Assembly: GCF_002295065.1 (NCBI RefSeq) | Contig: NZ_NSGG01000012.1 | Location: forward strand, 1 to 64,000 | From: Mesorhizobium sp. WSM3859 | GTDB lineage: Bacteria > Pseudomonadota > Alphaproteobacteria > Rhizobiales > Rhizobiaceae | Length of the DNA: 64,000 nucleotides | Direction of reading: 5' to 3' | Program-made: the position numbers and the translations under genes | Shown here: in pieces, positions 51,509 through 58,449 of the stretch | Layout of the letters: every line of letters begins with the position of its first letter | Position numbering within the stretch: the stretch's first letter is position 1 | The notes under the pieces: generated by a model | The model's input: the letters and a program-made list of their open reading frames with translations, nothing else | Told to the model about the DNA's origin: nothing | The model's database searches: none

Positions 51509-51562
51509 GTGAGAAGAAGGCTTCGTTGCCATTCACTATTGACCATTCACCATTCACTGAAA

Positions 51563-52177
51563 TCAGCCACCATACTTCTCCAGAAACGCCTCGGCCGACA
51601 GCTCGCGAAAATCGTCGAGCGCGGCGCGCAGCCTTGCATGGTCCCAATCCCACCAGGCGAGCGCCTGGTAGCGCTCGGCGGTGCGGCGGTCGAAGCGCTC
51701 GCGGATCGGTTTCGCCGGCACGCCGCCGATGATGGTGTAGGGAGCGACGTCCTTCGACACCACCGCGCCGGCGCCGACCGCCGCGCCGTCGCCGACGGTG
51801 ACGCCGGGCAGGATGGTCGAGCCGTGGCCGAGCCAGGTGTCGTGGCCGATGGTGACGCGCCTGGCACGGCGCTGAGCGAAGAACTCGCTTTCGTGCTCGG
51901 CGTCGTCCCAATAATCCGACGCGCGGTAGGTGAAGTGGTGCAGCGTCGGACGCCAGGTCGGATGGTTCGTGGCGTTGATGCGCACGCTCGCCGCGATGTT
52001 GGAGAACTTGCCGATGGTGGCGCACCAGACGGCGCAGTCCTGCATCATGTAGGAATAGTCGCCGATCTCGCATTCGGCGACGCGGCTGCGCTCGGCGATT
52101 TCGGTCCAGCGGCCGAGGGTCGAGTTTTCGACCTCCGCCGTCGGATGGATCAGCGGCGTCTCCGAAAGCTTCTTCAT
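51563..52177 (-). CDS. Phosphonate-cluster hexapeptide acetyltransferase-like protein
   Basis: A 204-residue left-handed beta-helix protein: repeats from IHPTAEVENSTLG, GDYSYMMQDCAVWCATIGKFSNIAA, and the CoA-site region VTIGHDTWLGHGSTILPGVTVGDGAAVGAGAVVSKDV..GVPAKPI. It is the DapH/LacA-like protein regularly found in rhizobial phn operons. Overlaps phnL by 4 bp. Substrate unknown, possibly aminoalkylphosphonates. Confidence 0.88.
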   Translation of the reverse strand: MKKLSETPLIHPTAEVENSTLGRWTEIAERSRVAECEIGDYSYMMQDCAVWCATIGKFSNIAASVRINATNHPTWRPTLHHFTYRASDYWDDAEHESEFFAQRRARRVTIGHDTWLGHGSTILPGVTVGDGAAVGAGAVVSKDVAPYTIIGGVPAKPIRERFDRRTAERYQALAWWDWDHARLRAALDDFRELSAEAFLEKYGG

Positions 52178-52881
52178 GCGGCGATCTTTCCGGCGGCGAA
52201 GGCGGTGACGTCGATGACGCGGTCGGCCACCGCGTCACGCACGTCGAGGTCATGGAAGATGCCGAGCAGGGCAACGCCTGCCGCCTTCTTCGCTGCGATG
52301 AGCTCGACCACGACATCACGATTCCGGGCATCGAGCGAGGCGGTCGGCTCGTCGAGCAAAAGGATCGGATGCTCGGTGATGAAGCCGCGCGCGATGTTGA
52401 CGCGCTGCTGCTCGCCGCCCGAGAAGGTCGCCGGCGGCAGCGCCCAGAGTTTTTCGGGCAGATTGAGCTGCGCAAGCAAGGCCCGAGCCTTCGCTCGCGC
52501 AGTCTCGCGATCCTCGCCGCGCTCGACCAGCGGTTCGGCGACGACGTCGAGCGCCGAAACGCGCGGCACGGTGCGCAGGAACTGGCTGACATAGCCGATC
52601 GTGTGGCGGCGCACGGAAAGCACGGTGCGCGGGCTGGCGGAGGCGAGGTCGATCAACCCGCCGCCATGCTGGACGATGATCTGGCCTTCATCGACGGCGT
52701 AGTTGCCGTAGAGCATCTTCAGGATCGAGCTTTTTCCGGCACCGGACGGACCGCCGAGCACGGCGCATTCGCCGGCGCGGATCGAGAAGGAGACGCCCGC
52801 CACCACCGGCAGCGTGACGCCGTCGCGCAGATGCATGGTGAAGCTTTTGGCGACGTCGGAAACAACAAGCGGCGTAGCCAT
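52174..52881 (-). CDS. phnL: C-P lyase complex ATPase-like subunit PhnL
   Basis: A 235-residue ABC-type ATPase: Walker A GPSGAGKSSILKMLYGN near residue 41, VSQFLRTVPRVSALDVVAEPL, signature FSGGEQQRVNIARG, Walker B ILLLDEPTASLD and the switch FHDLDVRD. Together with PhnG, H, I, J and K it belongs to the C-P bond cleavage machinery; PhnI with G, H and L makes the ribosyl-phosphonate triphosphate. Confidence 0.94.
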   Translation of the reverse strand: MATPLVVSDVAKSFTMHLRDGVTLPVVAGVSFSIRAGECAVLGGPSGAGKSSILKMLYGNYAVDEGQIIVQHGGGLIDLASASPRTVLSVRRHTIGYVSQFLRTVPRVSALDVVAEPLVERGEDRETARAKARALLAQLNLPEKLWALPPATFSGGEQQRVNIARGFITEHPILLLDEPTASLDARNRDVVVELIAAKKAAGVALLGIFHDLDVRDAVADRVIDVTAFAAGKIAA

Positions 52882-52900
52882 GATTAGAGTCCTTTGTTTT

Positions 52901-52951
52901 GCCGCATGGTCTGGTCCGAAAACCGGCTTCCACTTTTCGGGACCATGCGGC
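52901..52951. repeat. Family E repeat, copy 5
   Basis: GCCGCATGGTC and GACCATGCGGC (11-bp perfect arms) flank CGAAAACCGGCTTCCACTTT. It lies between phnK and phnL, and its last base begins the phnK stop codon. Confidence 0.82.
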
Positions 52952-53727
52952 TAGACCTGCAAAATCGAGGAAACAAGAAGCTGGGTATAAGGCGCGCGCG
53001 GATCGTCGAGGACGCGGTCGGTGAGGCCGCTTTCAACGACGCGGCCGTCCTTCATCACCATCATGCGCTGCGACAAAAGCCGCGCCACGGCGAGGTCATG
53101 GGTGACGACAACCGCCGCCAGCCCGAGATCGGTTACCAGCCCGCGCAATAGATCGAGCAGACGCGCCTGCACCGAGACGTCCAGACCGCCGGTAGGCTCG
53201 TCCATGAACACCAGGCGCGGTCCGGTCACCAGGTTGCGGGCGATCTGCAGGCGCTGGCGCATGCCGCCGGAGAAGGCGCGCGGCTCGTCGTCGATGCGGT
53301 CCTCGTCGATCTCGACGCGCGACAGCCAGTCGACGGCGGTGGCGCGGATCTTGCCGTAGTGGCGGTCGCCGACAGCCATCAGCCTTTCGCCGACATTAGC
53401 GCCGGCCGACACCGTCATGCGCAGCCCGTCCGCCGGGTTCTGATGGACAAAGCCCCAATCGGTGCGCATCAGGAAGCGGCGCTCGGCCTCGCTCATGCGG
53501 TAGAGCTCGCGCCACTGGCCATCGCGCATGCGGTAGCTGGCGGTGCCGGAGGAGGGCAGCAGCCGGGTAGACAGGCAGTTGAGCAGCGTCGTCTTGCCGG
53601 AGCCGGACTCGCCGACGATCGCCAGCACCTCGCCCGGCCAGAGATCGAAGGTGACGTTCTCGCAGCCGACGCGCGAGCCGTAGAATTTGGACAGCGCTGA
53701 AACGCGCAGCAGCGGTTCGTCGGTCAT
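52951..53727 (-). CDS. phnK: C-P lyase complex ATPase-like subunit PhnK
   Basis: A 258-residue ATPase: Walker A GESGSGKTTLLNCLS near residue 40, FLMRTDWGFVHQNPADGLRMTVSAGANVGERLM (PhnK-specific), signature FSGGMRQRLQIARN, Walker B LVFMDEPTGGLD. Binds the PhnJ side of the core complex. Overlaps phnJ by 4 bp. Confidence 0.95.
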   Translation of the reverse strand: MTDEPLLRVSALSKFYGSRVGCENVTFDLWPGEVLAIVGESGSGKTTLLNCLSTRLLPSSGTASYRMRDGQWRELYRMSEAERRFLMRTDWGFVHQNPADGLRMTVSAGANVGERLMAVGDRHYGKIRATAVDWLSRVEIDEDRIDDEPRAFSGGMRQRLQIARNLVTGPRLVFMDEPTGGLDVSVQARLLDLLRGLVTDLGLAAVVVTHDLAVARLLSQRMMVMKDGRVVESGLTDRVLDDPRAPYTQLLVSSILQV

Positions 53728-54692
53728 TCGGCCTCCTTACCCTCCCTCTTGTGGGGAGGGTCGGCGCGTAGCGCCGGGGTGGGGGTTGAAGAAAGAGAAG
53801 ATTGGCCGCTCCCCCCACCCGCGCCTTCGGCGCGACCTCCCCACGAGGGGGAGGTAGGGTCGGCGCGCCGCTTCTCACAGTGGTCGGTGTCCGAGCAGAC
53901 GAACATGTGGCCGCCATGGTCGTCGAGGATGACCTCGTCGAGATAGACATTCTCGGCGCCGCAGAGCGCGCATGGCTGGTCGAAGGTCTGCACCTCGAAG
54001 GGATGGTCCTCGAAATCGAGGCTGACGACGTCGGTGAAGGGCGGCACCGCGTAGATGCGCTTCTCGCGGCCGGCGCCGAACAATTGCAAAGCCGGCGAAC
54101 GATGCATCTTCGGATTGTCGAATTTCGGCGTCGGCGACGGGTCCATCACGTAACGGCCCTCGACCTTGACCGGATAGGCGTAAGTGGTGGCGATGCGGCC
54201 GTGCTTTGCGATGTCCTCGTAGAGCTTCACATGCATGAGGCCGTATTCCTCCAGCGCATGCATCTTGCGCGTCTCAGTCTCGCGCGGCTCGAGGAAGCGC
54301 AGCGGCTCAGGGATCGGCACCTGGAAGACCAGCACTTGGCCGGCGGTCAGTGGCTGCTCGGGGATGCGGTGGCGGGTCTGGATGATCGTCGCCTTCGCCG
54401 TCTCGGTGGTGACGTCGACCTTGGCGACCTTCTTGAAAAAGGCGCGGATCGAGACGGCGTTGGTGGTGTCGTCGGCGCCCTGGTCTATGACTTTCAACAC
54501 ATCGTCCGGACCGATGATCGAGGCGGTGACCTGCACGCCGCCGGTGCCCCAACCATAGGGCATCGGCATCTCGCGCGACGCGAAAGGCACCTGGTAACCG
54601 GGAATGGCGATGCCCTTCAGGATGGCCCGGCGGATCATCCGCTTTGTCTGCTCATCGAGATAGGCGAAGTTGTAGGTGGCGATGTCGGTCAT
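53724..54692 (-). CDS. phnJ: C-P lyase radical SAM subunit PhnJ, with repeat-derived C-terminal tail
   Basis: A 322-residue protein; the usual length is about 280. It cleaves the C-P bond with an iron-sulfur cluster and SAM. The family start is NFAYLDEQTKRMIRRAILKGIAIPGYQVPF; the cysteine-rich region is in TFDQPCALCGAENVYLDEV and FVCSDTDHCEKR. The last 37 or so residues (from about RADPTSPSWGG) are encoded by a dispersed palindromic repeat and should not belong to the native protein. Stop overlaps phnK. Confidence 0.95.
   Translation of the reverse strand: MTDIATYNFAYLDEQTKRMIRRAILKGIAIPGYQVPFASREMPMPYGWGTGGVQVTASIIGPDDVLKVIDQGADDTTNAVSIRAFFKKVAKVDVTTETAKATIIQTRHRIPEQPLTAGQVLVFQVPIPEPLRFLEPRETETRKMHALEEYGLMHVKLYEDIAKHGRIATTYAYPVKVEGRYVMDPSPTPKFDNPKMHRSPALQLFGAGREKRIYAVPPFTDVVSLDFEDHPFEVQTFDQPCALCGAENVYLDEVILDDHGGHMFVCSDTDHCEKRRADPTSPSWGGRAEGAGGGSGQSSLSSTPTPALRADPPHKREGKEAE
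53739..53859. repeat. Palindromic repeat overlapping the phnJ 3' end
   Basis: ACCCTCCCTCTTGTGGGGAG and CTCCCCACGAGGGGGAGGTAGGGT are inverted ends, with GGCGCGTAGCGCC and CGCGCCTTCGGCGCG inner hairpins. Similar in design to 43528-43642 and 58254-58397. It is read through in the phnJ frame. Confidence 0.85.
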
Positions 54693-54757
54693 GGTGATAC
54701 CATCCGCTTCGTGCTATCGAATTGAATTGCAAGGCGTGGAAACCGGACCGGATCGAA

Positions 54758-54964
54758 ATGAATTCTGCCGGATGGATGCACCTCGGGATCGTGTTGCTGG
54801 CATTCGTCGGCGCGGTCGTCATGTTTCTTCGGCGCACGATTTTTCCGACGCCAAGTAAAGGTTCCAACAATTCCGAAAGTTGGTACGGCGGCGGTGGTGG
54901 CTACGAGGGCCACAGTGGACACGATGGCGGTGGGCACGCCGGTCACGGTGGCGGAGACAGCTGA
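54758..54964 (+). CDS. Small membrane protein with Gly/His-rich tail, opposite to the phn operon
   Basis: A 68-residue frame from ATG 54758. It has one membrane segment (residues about 8-24, LGIVLLAFVGAVVMFL), a basic RR, a polar linker and a tail rich in Gly and His (WYGGGGGYEG, GHSGHDGGGHAGHGGG). Codon choice (G/C-ending Gly and Val codons) looks like a real gene. It lies between phnI and phnJ on the other strand, where fosX stands in related clusters. His-rich tails can bind metals; function unknown. A competing minus-strand frame (54689-54970) cannot be fully excluded. Confidence 0.6.
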   Translation: MNSAGWMHLGIVLLAFVGAVVMFLRRTIFPTPSKGSNNSESWYGGGGGYEGHSGHDGGGHAGHGGGDS

Positions 54965-54966
54965 GC

Positions 54967-55101
54967 TCATTGCACGCCCTCCAGTGAGAATTGCCGAGCG
55001 CCACTGTCGACCTCACGCGCATCGAAGACGCCGGTCAAGATCTCGGTCATGCGGTCGAGGTCGCGCACGACGAAGGTCATGTGAGAGAGGCTCTGGATCA
55101 T
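54967..55101 (-). pseudogene. fosX: FosX (fosfomycin-resistance VOC protein), truncated remnant
   Basis: A 44-codon frame overlaps the phnI stop in ATGA. It begins MIQSLSHMTFVVRDLDRMTE, continues to FDAREV and QFSL, then ends EGVQ-stop. This is the N-terminal third of FosX, a VOC-fold hydrolase of fosfomycin known from the Mesorhizobium loti phn operon (about 135-140 residues). The first metal histidine (SHMTF) is kept, but the rest of the protein is gone, so it cannot be active. The loss coincides with the neighbouring opposite-strand gene. Confidence 0.75.
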
Positions 55102-56213
55102 TCCGCTGCCTCCCGCTTCTCCTCGGCGGCCCTGTCCTCATTTTCCCGCGCCTCGTATTCGGCGCGCATGCGGCGCACGAGGCCAAGCTCGGCCTGGAAA
55201 TCGACATAGTGCGGCAGCTTCAAATGCTCGACGAAGCCGGTCGCCTGGACATTGTCGGAATGGGAGATGACGAACTCCTCGTCCTGCGCGGCGGCAACGA
55301 CATCCTCGCCGAGCTCGCTCGCGCGCAGCGCCCGGTCGCATAGCGCCATGGCCATCGCCTTACGCTCGCTCTGGCCGAAGACCAGGCCGTAGCCGCGGGT
55401 GAACTGCGGCGGCGCCTTGGCCGATCCCTTGAACTGGTTGACCATCTGGCATTCGGTGACGCGGATGGAGCCGAGCGGCACGGCGAAGGGCAGTTCCGGC
55501 ACGTCGAGCTCCAACTCGACCTCGCCGATGCGGATCTCACCGACGAAGGGGTGGTTGCGGGCGTAGCCGCGCTGGGTCGAATAGCCGAGCGCCAGCAGAA
55601 AACCCTCGTCGCCGCGCGACAGCGCCTGCAGGCGAATGTCGCGCGCCATCGGGAACTGCAGCGGTTCTCGCGTGATGTCGCCGGGCACGTGGTCAAGCGG
55701 CATCTCGCCGTCGGCCTCGATCAGGCCCTCATGGGCAAGAATCGCCGAGACGCGCGGCATGGTCTCCGGCTCGACCGGGCGCTGCGCCGGCGTCTCGACC
55801 TCGGCGCCGGCGGCTAGCTCCGGATCGAGCAGGCGGTGGGTGTAGTCGAAGGTCGGGCCGAGCACCTGGCCGCCCGGCAGGTCCTTGTAGGTGGCCGAGA
55901 TACGACGCTCGACCTGCATCGCGCCGGTATCGACCGGATTGGTGTAGCCGAAGCGCGGCAGCGTGGTGCGGTAGGCGCGCACCAGGAAGATCGCCTCGAT
56001 CATGTCGCCGCGCGCCTGGACGACGGCGAGAGCCGCAAGCTCGCGATCGTAGAGTGAGCCTTCGCTCATCACCCGGTCGACGCCGAGCGCCAGCTGCTCG
56101 ACGATCTGGTCGAGGCGCAGCGCCGGCACCGAGCGGTCGCCGCGGCGGCGGTCGGCAAGCAGACGATGGGCGTTGGCAATGGCGGCTTCGCCGCCTTTCA
56201 CCGCGACATACAT
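55098..56213 (-). CDS. phnI: C-P lyase core subunit PhnI
   Basis: A 371-residue protein starting MYVAVKGGEAAIANAHRLL, as PhnI does. Other marks: LDQIVEQLALGVDRVMSEGSLYDRELAALAVVQARGD, AYRTTLPRFGYTNPVDT and SHSDNVQATGFVEHLKLPHYVDFQAEL. It acts with PhnG, H and L to couple the phosphonate to ATP's ribose. One base separates it from phnH, and its stop is overlapped by the fosX remnant. Confidence 0.95.
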   Translation of the reverse strand: MYVAVKGGEAAIANAHRLLADRRRGDRSVPALRLDQIVEQLALGVDRVMSEGSLYDRELAALAVVQARGDMIEAIFLVRAYRTTLPRFGYTNPVDTGAMQVERRISATYKDLPGGQVLGPTFDYTHRLLDPELAAGAEVETPAQRPVEPETMPRVSAILAHEGLIEADGEMPLDHVPGDITREPLQFPMARDIRLQALSRGDEGFLLALGYSTQRGYARNHPFVGEIRIGEVELELDVPELPFAVPLGSIRVTECQMVNQFKGSAKAPPQFTRGYGLVFGQSERKAMAMALCDRALRASELGEDVVAAAQDEEFVISHSDNVQATGFVEHLKLPHYVDFQAELGLVRRMRAEYEARENEDRAAEEKREAAE

Positions 56214-56214
56214 G

Positions 56215-56826
56215 TCACGCCTCCATCGTCTTGATGCGGGTGGTGCGCGGCAGGCAGGCGAGGTGGCCTGGCGCCGCCAGGATGATGTCGACGCCGCGCG
56301 GGAAACGCTGGTTGTTCTGCTTCCACTGTTCGACGAAATGGCGCGGCATGCCCGGAGGCGCGATCATCGACGTTTTTTCGATGCCGGGGCCCTCAAGCAG
56401 CAGCGACGGGCCCGAGGCGAGGTCGTCGACCAGAAGGATCAGCGTCGTCGAGCGGTCGGGATATTCCTGCGTGCCTTGCGCAAAACCGTCGAGCGCGGCC
56501 ATCTCCTTCGGATTGGCGATCAGGGCGAAATGCGCGTCGGCCGGCGTGTTGGCCAAGGGCGCGCCGGTGTGGAAGCCAAGCCAGGCCTTGACCGAAGCTT
56601 CCGCCTGCAGCGGCGGGTCAAGCCAGACCGGCGTATCGTTGTCGCAGAGCGAGAGCGCCACCGCGCCACCGGTCGCCGACAGCGGCGCCGGCGGGCGGGC
56701 GAGCTGCGGAAGGCCCAGGACGGTGCCGGGGCGCGCCATCGCGTCCATGATGGCGCGGAAGACGGTCTGGGCGTTGAAGACCGGCTCGGCGAAGCCGCCG
56801 TCGATCGATTGCGTGCCGATGTTCAT
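56215..56826 (-). CDS. phnH: C-P lyase core subunit PhnH
   Basis: A 203-residue protein with GGFAEPVFNAQTVFRAIMDAMARPGTVLGLP, the PhnH start, then ALSLCDNDTPVWLDPPL, TGAPLANTPADAHFALI, QGTQEYPDRSTTLIL and LEGPGIEKT. Forms the PhnGHIJ core. Start overlaps the phnG stop by one base. Confidence 0.95.
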   Translation of the reverse strand: MNIGTQSIDGGFAEPVFNAQTVFRAIMDAMARPGTVLGLPQLARPPAPLSATGGAVALSLCDNDTPVWLDPPLQAEASVKAWLGFHTGAPLANTPADAHFALIANPKEMAALDGFAQGTQEYPDRSTTLILLVDDLASGPSLLLEGPGIEKTSMIAPPGMPRHFVEQWKQNNQRFPRGVDIILAAPGHLACLPRTTRIKTMEA

Positions 56827-57287
56827 CAGTCCTCTCCGCGCACCATGGTGAAGAAATCCACTTTCGTTGCCGCCGTCTCGACGCGCCGCGTCTCGCGCGC
56901 CGCATCGAGCGCCGCGCGCAACGGCGCGGCGAGCTTCGTCTCGACTGCTTCACGGTGCGCCGCGTCCTGCCACAGCGCGTCGGCGATCGCCGCGAGCCTG
57001 GCCTTGCCCTTGTCGCGGCCGAGCGCATAGGAATGGCCGACCTGGCCGGACGGCAGCCGCACCGTGGCGCGGGTGACGGTCGCCTCGCCGACATTGAAGG
57101 GCGCGCCGCCGCCGCCGATCCGCCCGCGCACCGTCACCAGTCCGGTTTCGGGGCCGCGCAAAAGCTCGGCCTCGGAGGGCAGGCCCGCTTCGTTCCACAG
57201 GCGCGCGATCTCATCGGCTTCGGCATGCGCCAGCGTCGCCATCAAGGCTTTCCGCCCGGCCTGCTTGCGCGCTTCCTGTCCTCGCAT
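56826..57287 (-). CDS. phnG: C-P lyase core subunit PhnG
   Basis: A 153-residue protein: ARKQAGRKALMATLAHAEADEIARLW, LLRGPETGLVTVRGRIGGGGAPFNVGEATVTRATVRL and GHSYALGRDKGKARLAAIADALWQD are typical PhnG. First gene of the C-P lyase operon. The PhnF-type operator lies 28 bp upstream of the start. Confidence 0.95.
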   Translation of the reverse strand: MRGQEARKQAGRKALMATLAHAEADEIARLWNEAGLPSEAELLRGPETGLVTVRGRIGGGGAPFNVGEATVTRATVRLPSGQVGHSYALGRDKGKARLAAIADALWQDAAHREAVETKLAAPLRAALDAARETRRVETAATKVDFFTMVRGED

Positions 57288-57314
57288 GGCACTGCTCCCT
57301 GCATGCGTAAAATT

Positions 57315-57334
57315 TGTCTATTGATATAGACAAC
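57315..57334. promoter_or_regulatory. PhnF operator
   Basis: TTGTCTATTGATATAGACAA: perfect 8-bp inverted arms (TTGTCTAT/ATAGACAA) with a 4-base spacer, between phnG and phnF. TGTCTAT/ATAGACA-type palindromes are typical of PhnF-like (HutC subfamily) GntR regulators. It likely controls both genes. Confidence 0.75.
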
Positions 57335-57413
57335 TATACAAATTATACTTATCTCGTAACGGGAGTCCATGACGGGTGGATGACAACCCGGCAAAAAAGC
57401 TTGGGGGCGATGG

Positions 57414-58157
57414 GTGACCGGACTGGCGAGCAGCATCGAAAGGCGTAACGGCGTGTCGCTGTGGCGGCAGATCGCCGACCGGATCCTGCAGGGGATCGCG
57501 AGCGGCGATTTCGCCGAGAACGCGGCGCTGCCGCCCGAAGTCGCGTTGGCGGAACGCTACGGCGTCAACCGCCACACGGTGCGCAGCGCCATTGCGGCAC
57601 TTGTGCAGGAGGGCGTGCTGAAGGCCGAACAGGGCCGTGGCACCTTCGTCCTGTCGCGCAAGCGGCTGTCCTATCCGATCGGCGCGCGCACGCGCTTCTC
57701 GACCGGGCTGCAGGGGCAGACGAGCGAGCGGCATATCGCGCTGTTGTCTTCATCGACGGAGCCGGCCAGCCGGCGCATCGCCGAGGCGCTGGGCCTCGCC
57801 AAGGGCGCGGCCGTCATCCGCCTGGAGACACGCGGCGAGGCCGATGGTCATGCGGTGTCACGCGCGACGACCTGGTTCGACGCCAAGCGCTTCGCCGGCA
57901 TCGAGGCGGCAATGGCGGAAACGGGATCGATCACCGCCTCGCTGAAGCGTTTCGGCATCAACGATTATCTGCGGCATTCGACGGTGCTGTCGGCGCGCCA
58001 CGCCGACGCCGACGACCTCGCAGCGCTCGATCTGCAGCCCGGCGCCATCGTGCTGGTCACAGTCGCCGTCAACGTCACGCTCGACGGTGAGCCGATTCAG
58101 TTCGCGGAATCGAGGTTCCCGGCGGAACGAGTGGAGTTGAGGCTGTTGGCGTTGTAG
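57414..58157 (+). CDS. phnF: Phosphonate operon GntR regulator (HutC type)
   Basis: A 247-residue regulator: winged helix (GVSLWRQIADRILQGIASGDFAENAALPPEVALAERYGVNRHTVRSAIAALVQEGVL, residues about 13-68) and a UTRA ligand domain (RFSTGLQGQTSERHIALL, VIRLETRGEADGHAVSRATTWF, GEPIQFAESRFPAERVEL). Start is GTG 57414; the ATG at 57410 is out of frame. Divergent from phnG with a palindrome between, it is probably the local repressor. Confidence 0.92.
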   Translation: MTGLASSIERRNGVSLWRQIADRILQGIASGDFAENAALPPEVALAERYGVNRHTVRSAIAALVQEGVLKAEQGRGTFVLSRKRLSYPIGARTRFSTGLQGQTSERHIALLSSSTEPASRRIAEALGLAKGAAVIRLETRGEADGHAVSRATTWFDAKRFAGIEAAMAETGSITASLKRFGINDYLRHSTVLSARHADADDLAALDLQPGAIVLVTVAVNVTLDGEPIQFAESRFPAERVELRLLAL

Positions 58158-58253
58158 GAGATGCTGGTCTTGTCTGAGACCTGTGATTGAATCTGCCTCA
58201 CGCTGATGTCAGACCAGCTGCTTGTCCGCGGCTTGGCGTTTGAGGACCGCCTT

Positions 58254-58397
58254 CCCCCACTCCGTCGCCGCTTCGCGGCGCCACCTCTCCCCCCTCCGGA
58301 GGGAGAGGAAGGGAACCCGCTGGAATCGCCTCGCGCCCTTCCTCTACCCCGTCGATCGGGGGAGAGGTGGCTCGGCGAAGCCGAGACGGAGTGGGGG
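58254..58397. repeat. Palindromic repeat after phnF
   Basis: CCCCCACTCCGTC and GACGGAGTGGGGG ends, with GCCGCTTCGCGGC and CTCGGCGAAGCCGAG hairpins and CTCTCCCCCCTCCGGAGGGAGAG inside. It fills most of the 290-bp gap between the convergent phnF and zinc dehydrogenase genes; nothing else was seen there. Confidence 0.85.
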
Positions 58398-58449
58398 TCG
58401 ACTGCGCGTCGCGTCGTCAATTCGGGCCGACTCGCCGCCTGCCATGTCG

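Noticed and set aside
51383..51532. N-terminal extension of the DUF1868 gene through the 7-bp tandem repeat (HHSPFTI repeats).
   Set aside because: The internal ATG at 51382 has a good RBS and the family start, and the repeated peptide is simply the repeat read in frame.
54689..54970. A 93-codon minus-strand frame between the fosX remnant and phnJ, with ATGA overlaps at both ends.
   Set aside because: The composition after the first 30 residues is not protein-like and nothing was recognised. Codon usage fits the opposite-strand small membrane protein better. ATGA overlaps arise easily when one gene starts ATGA.
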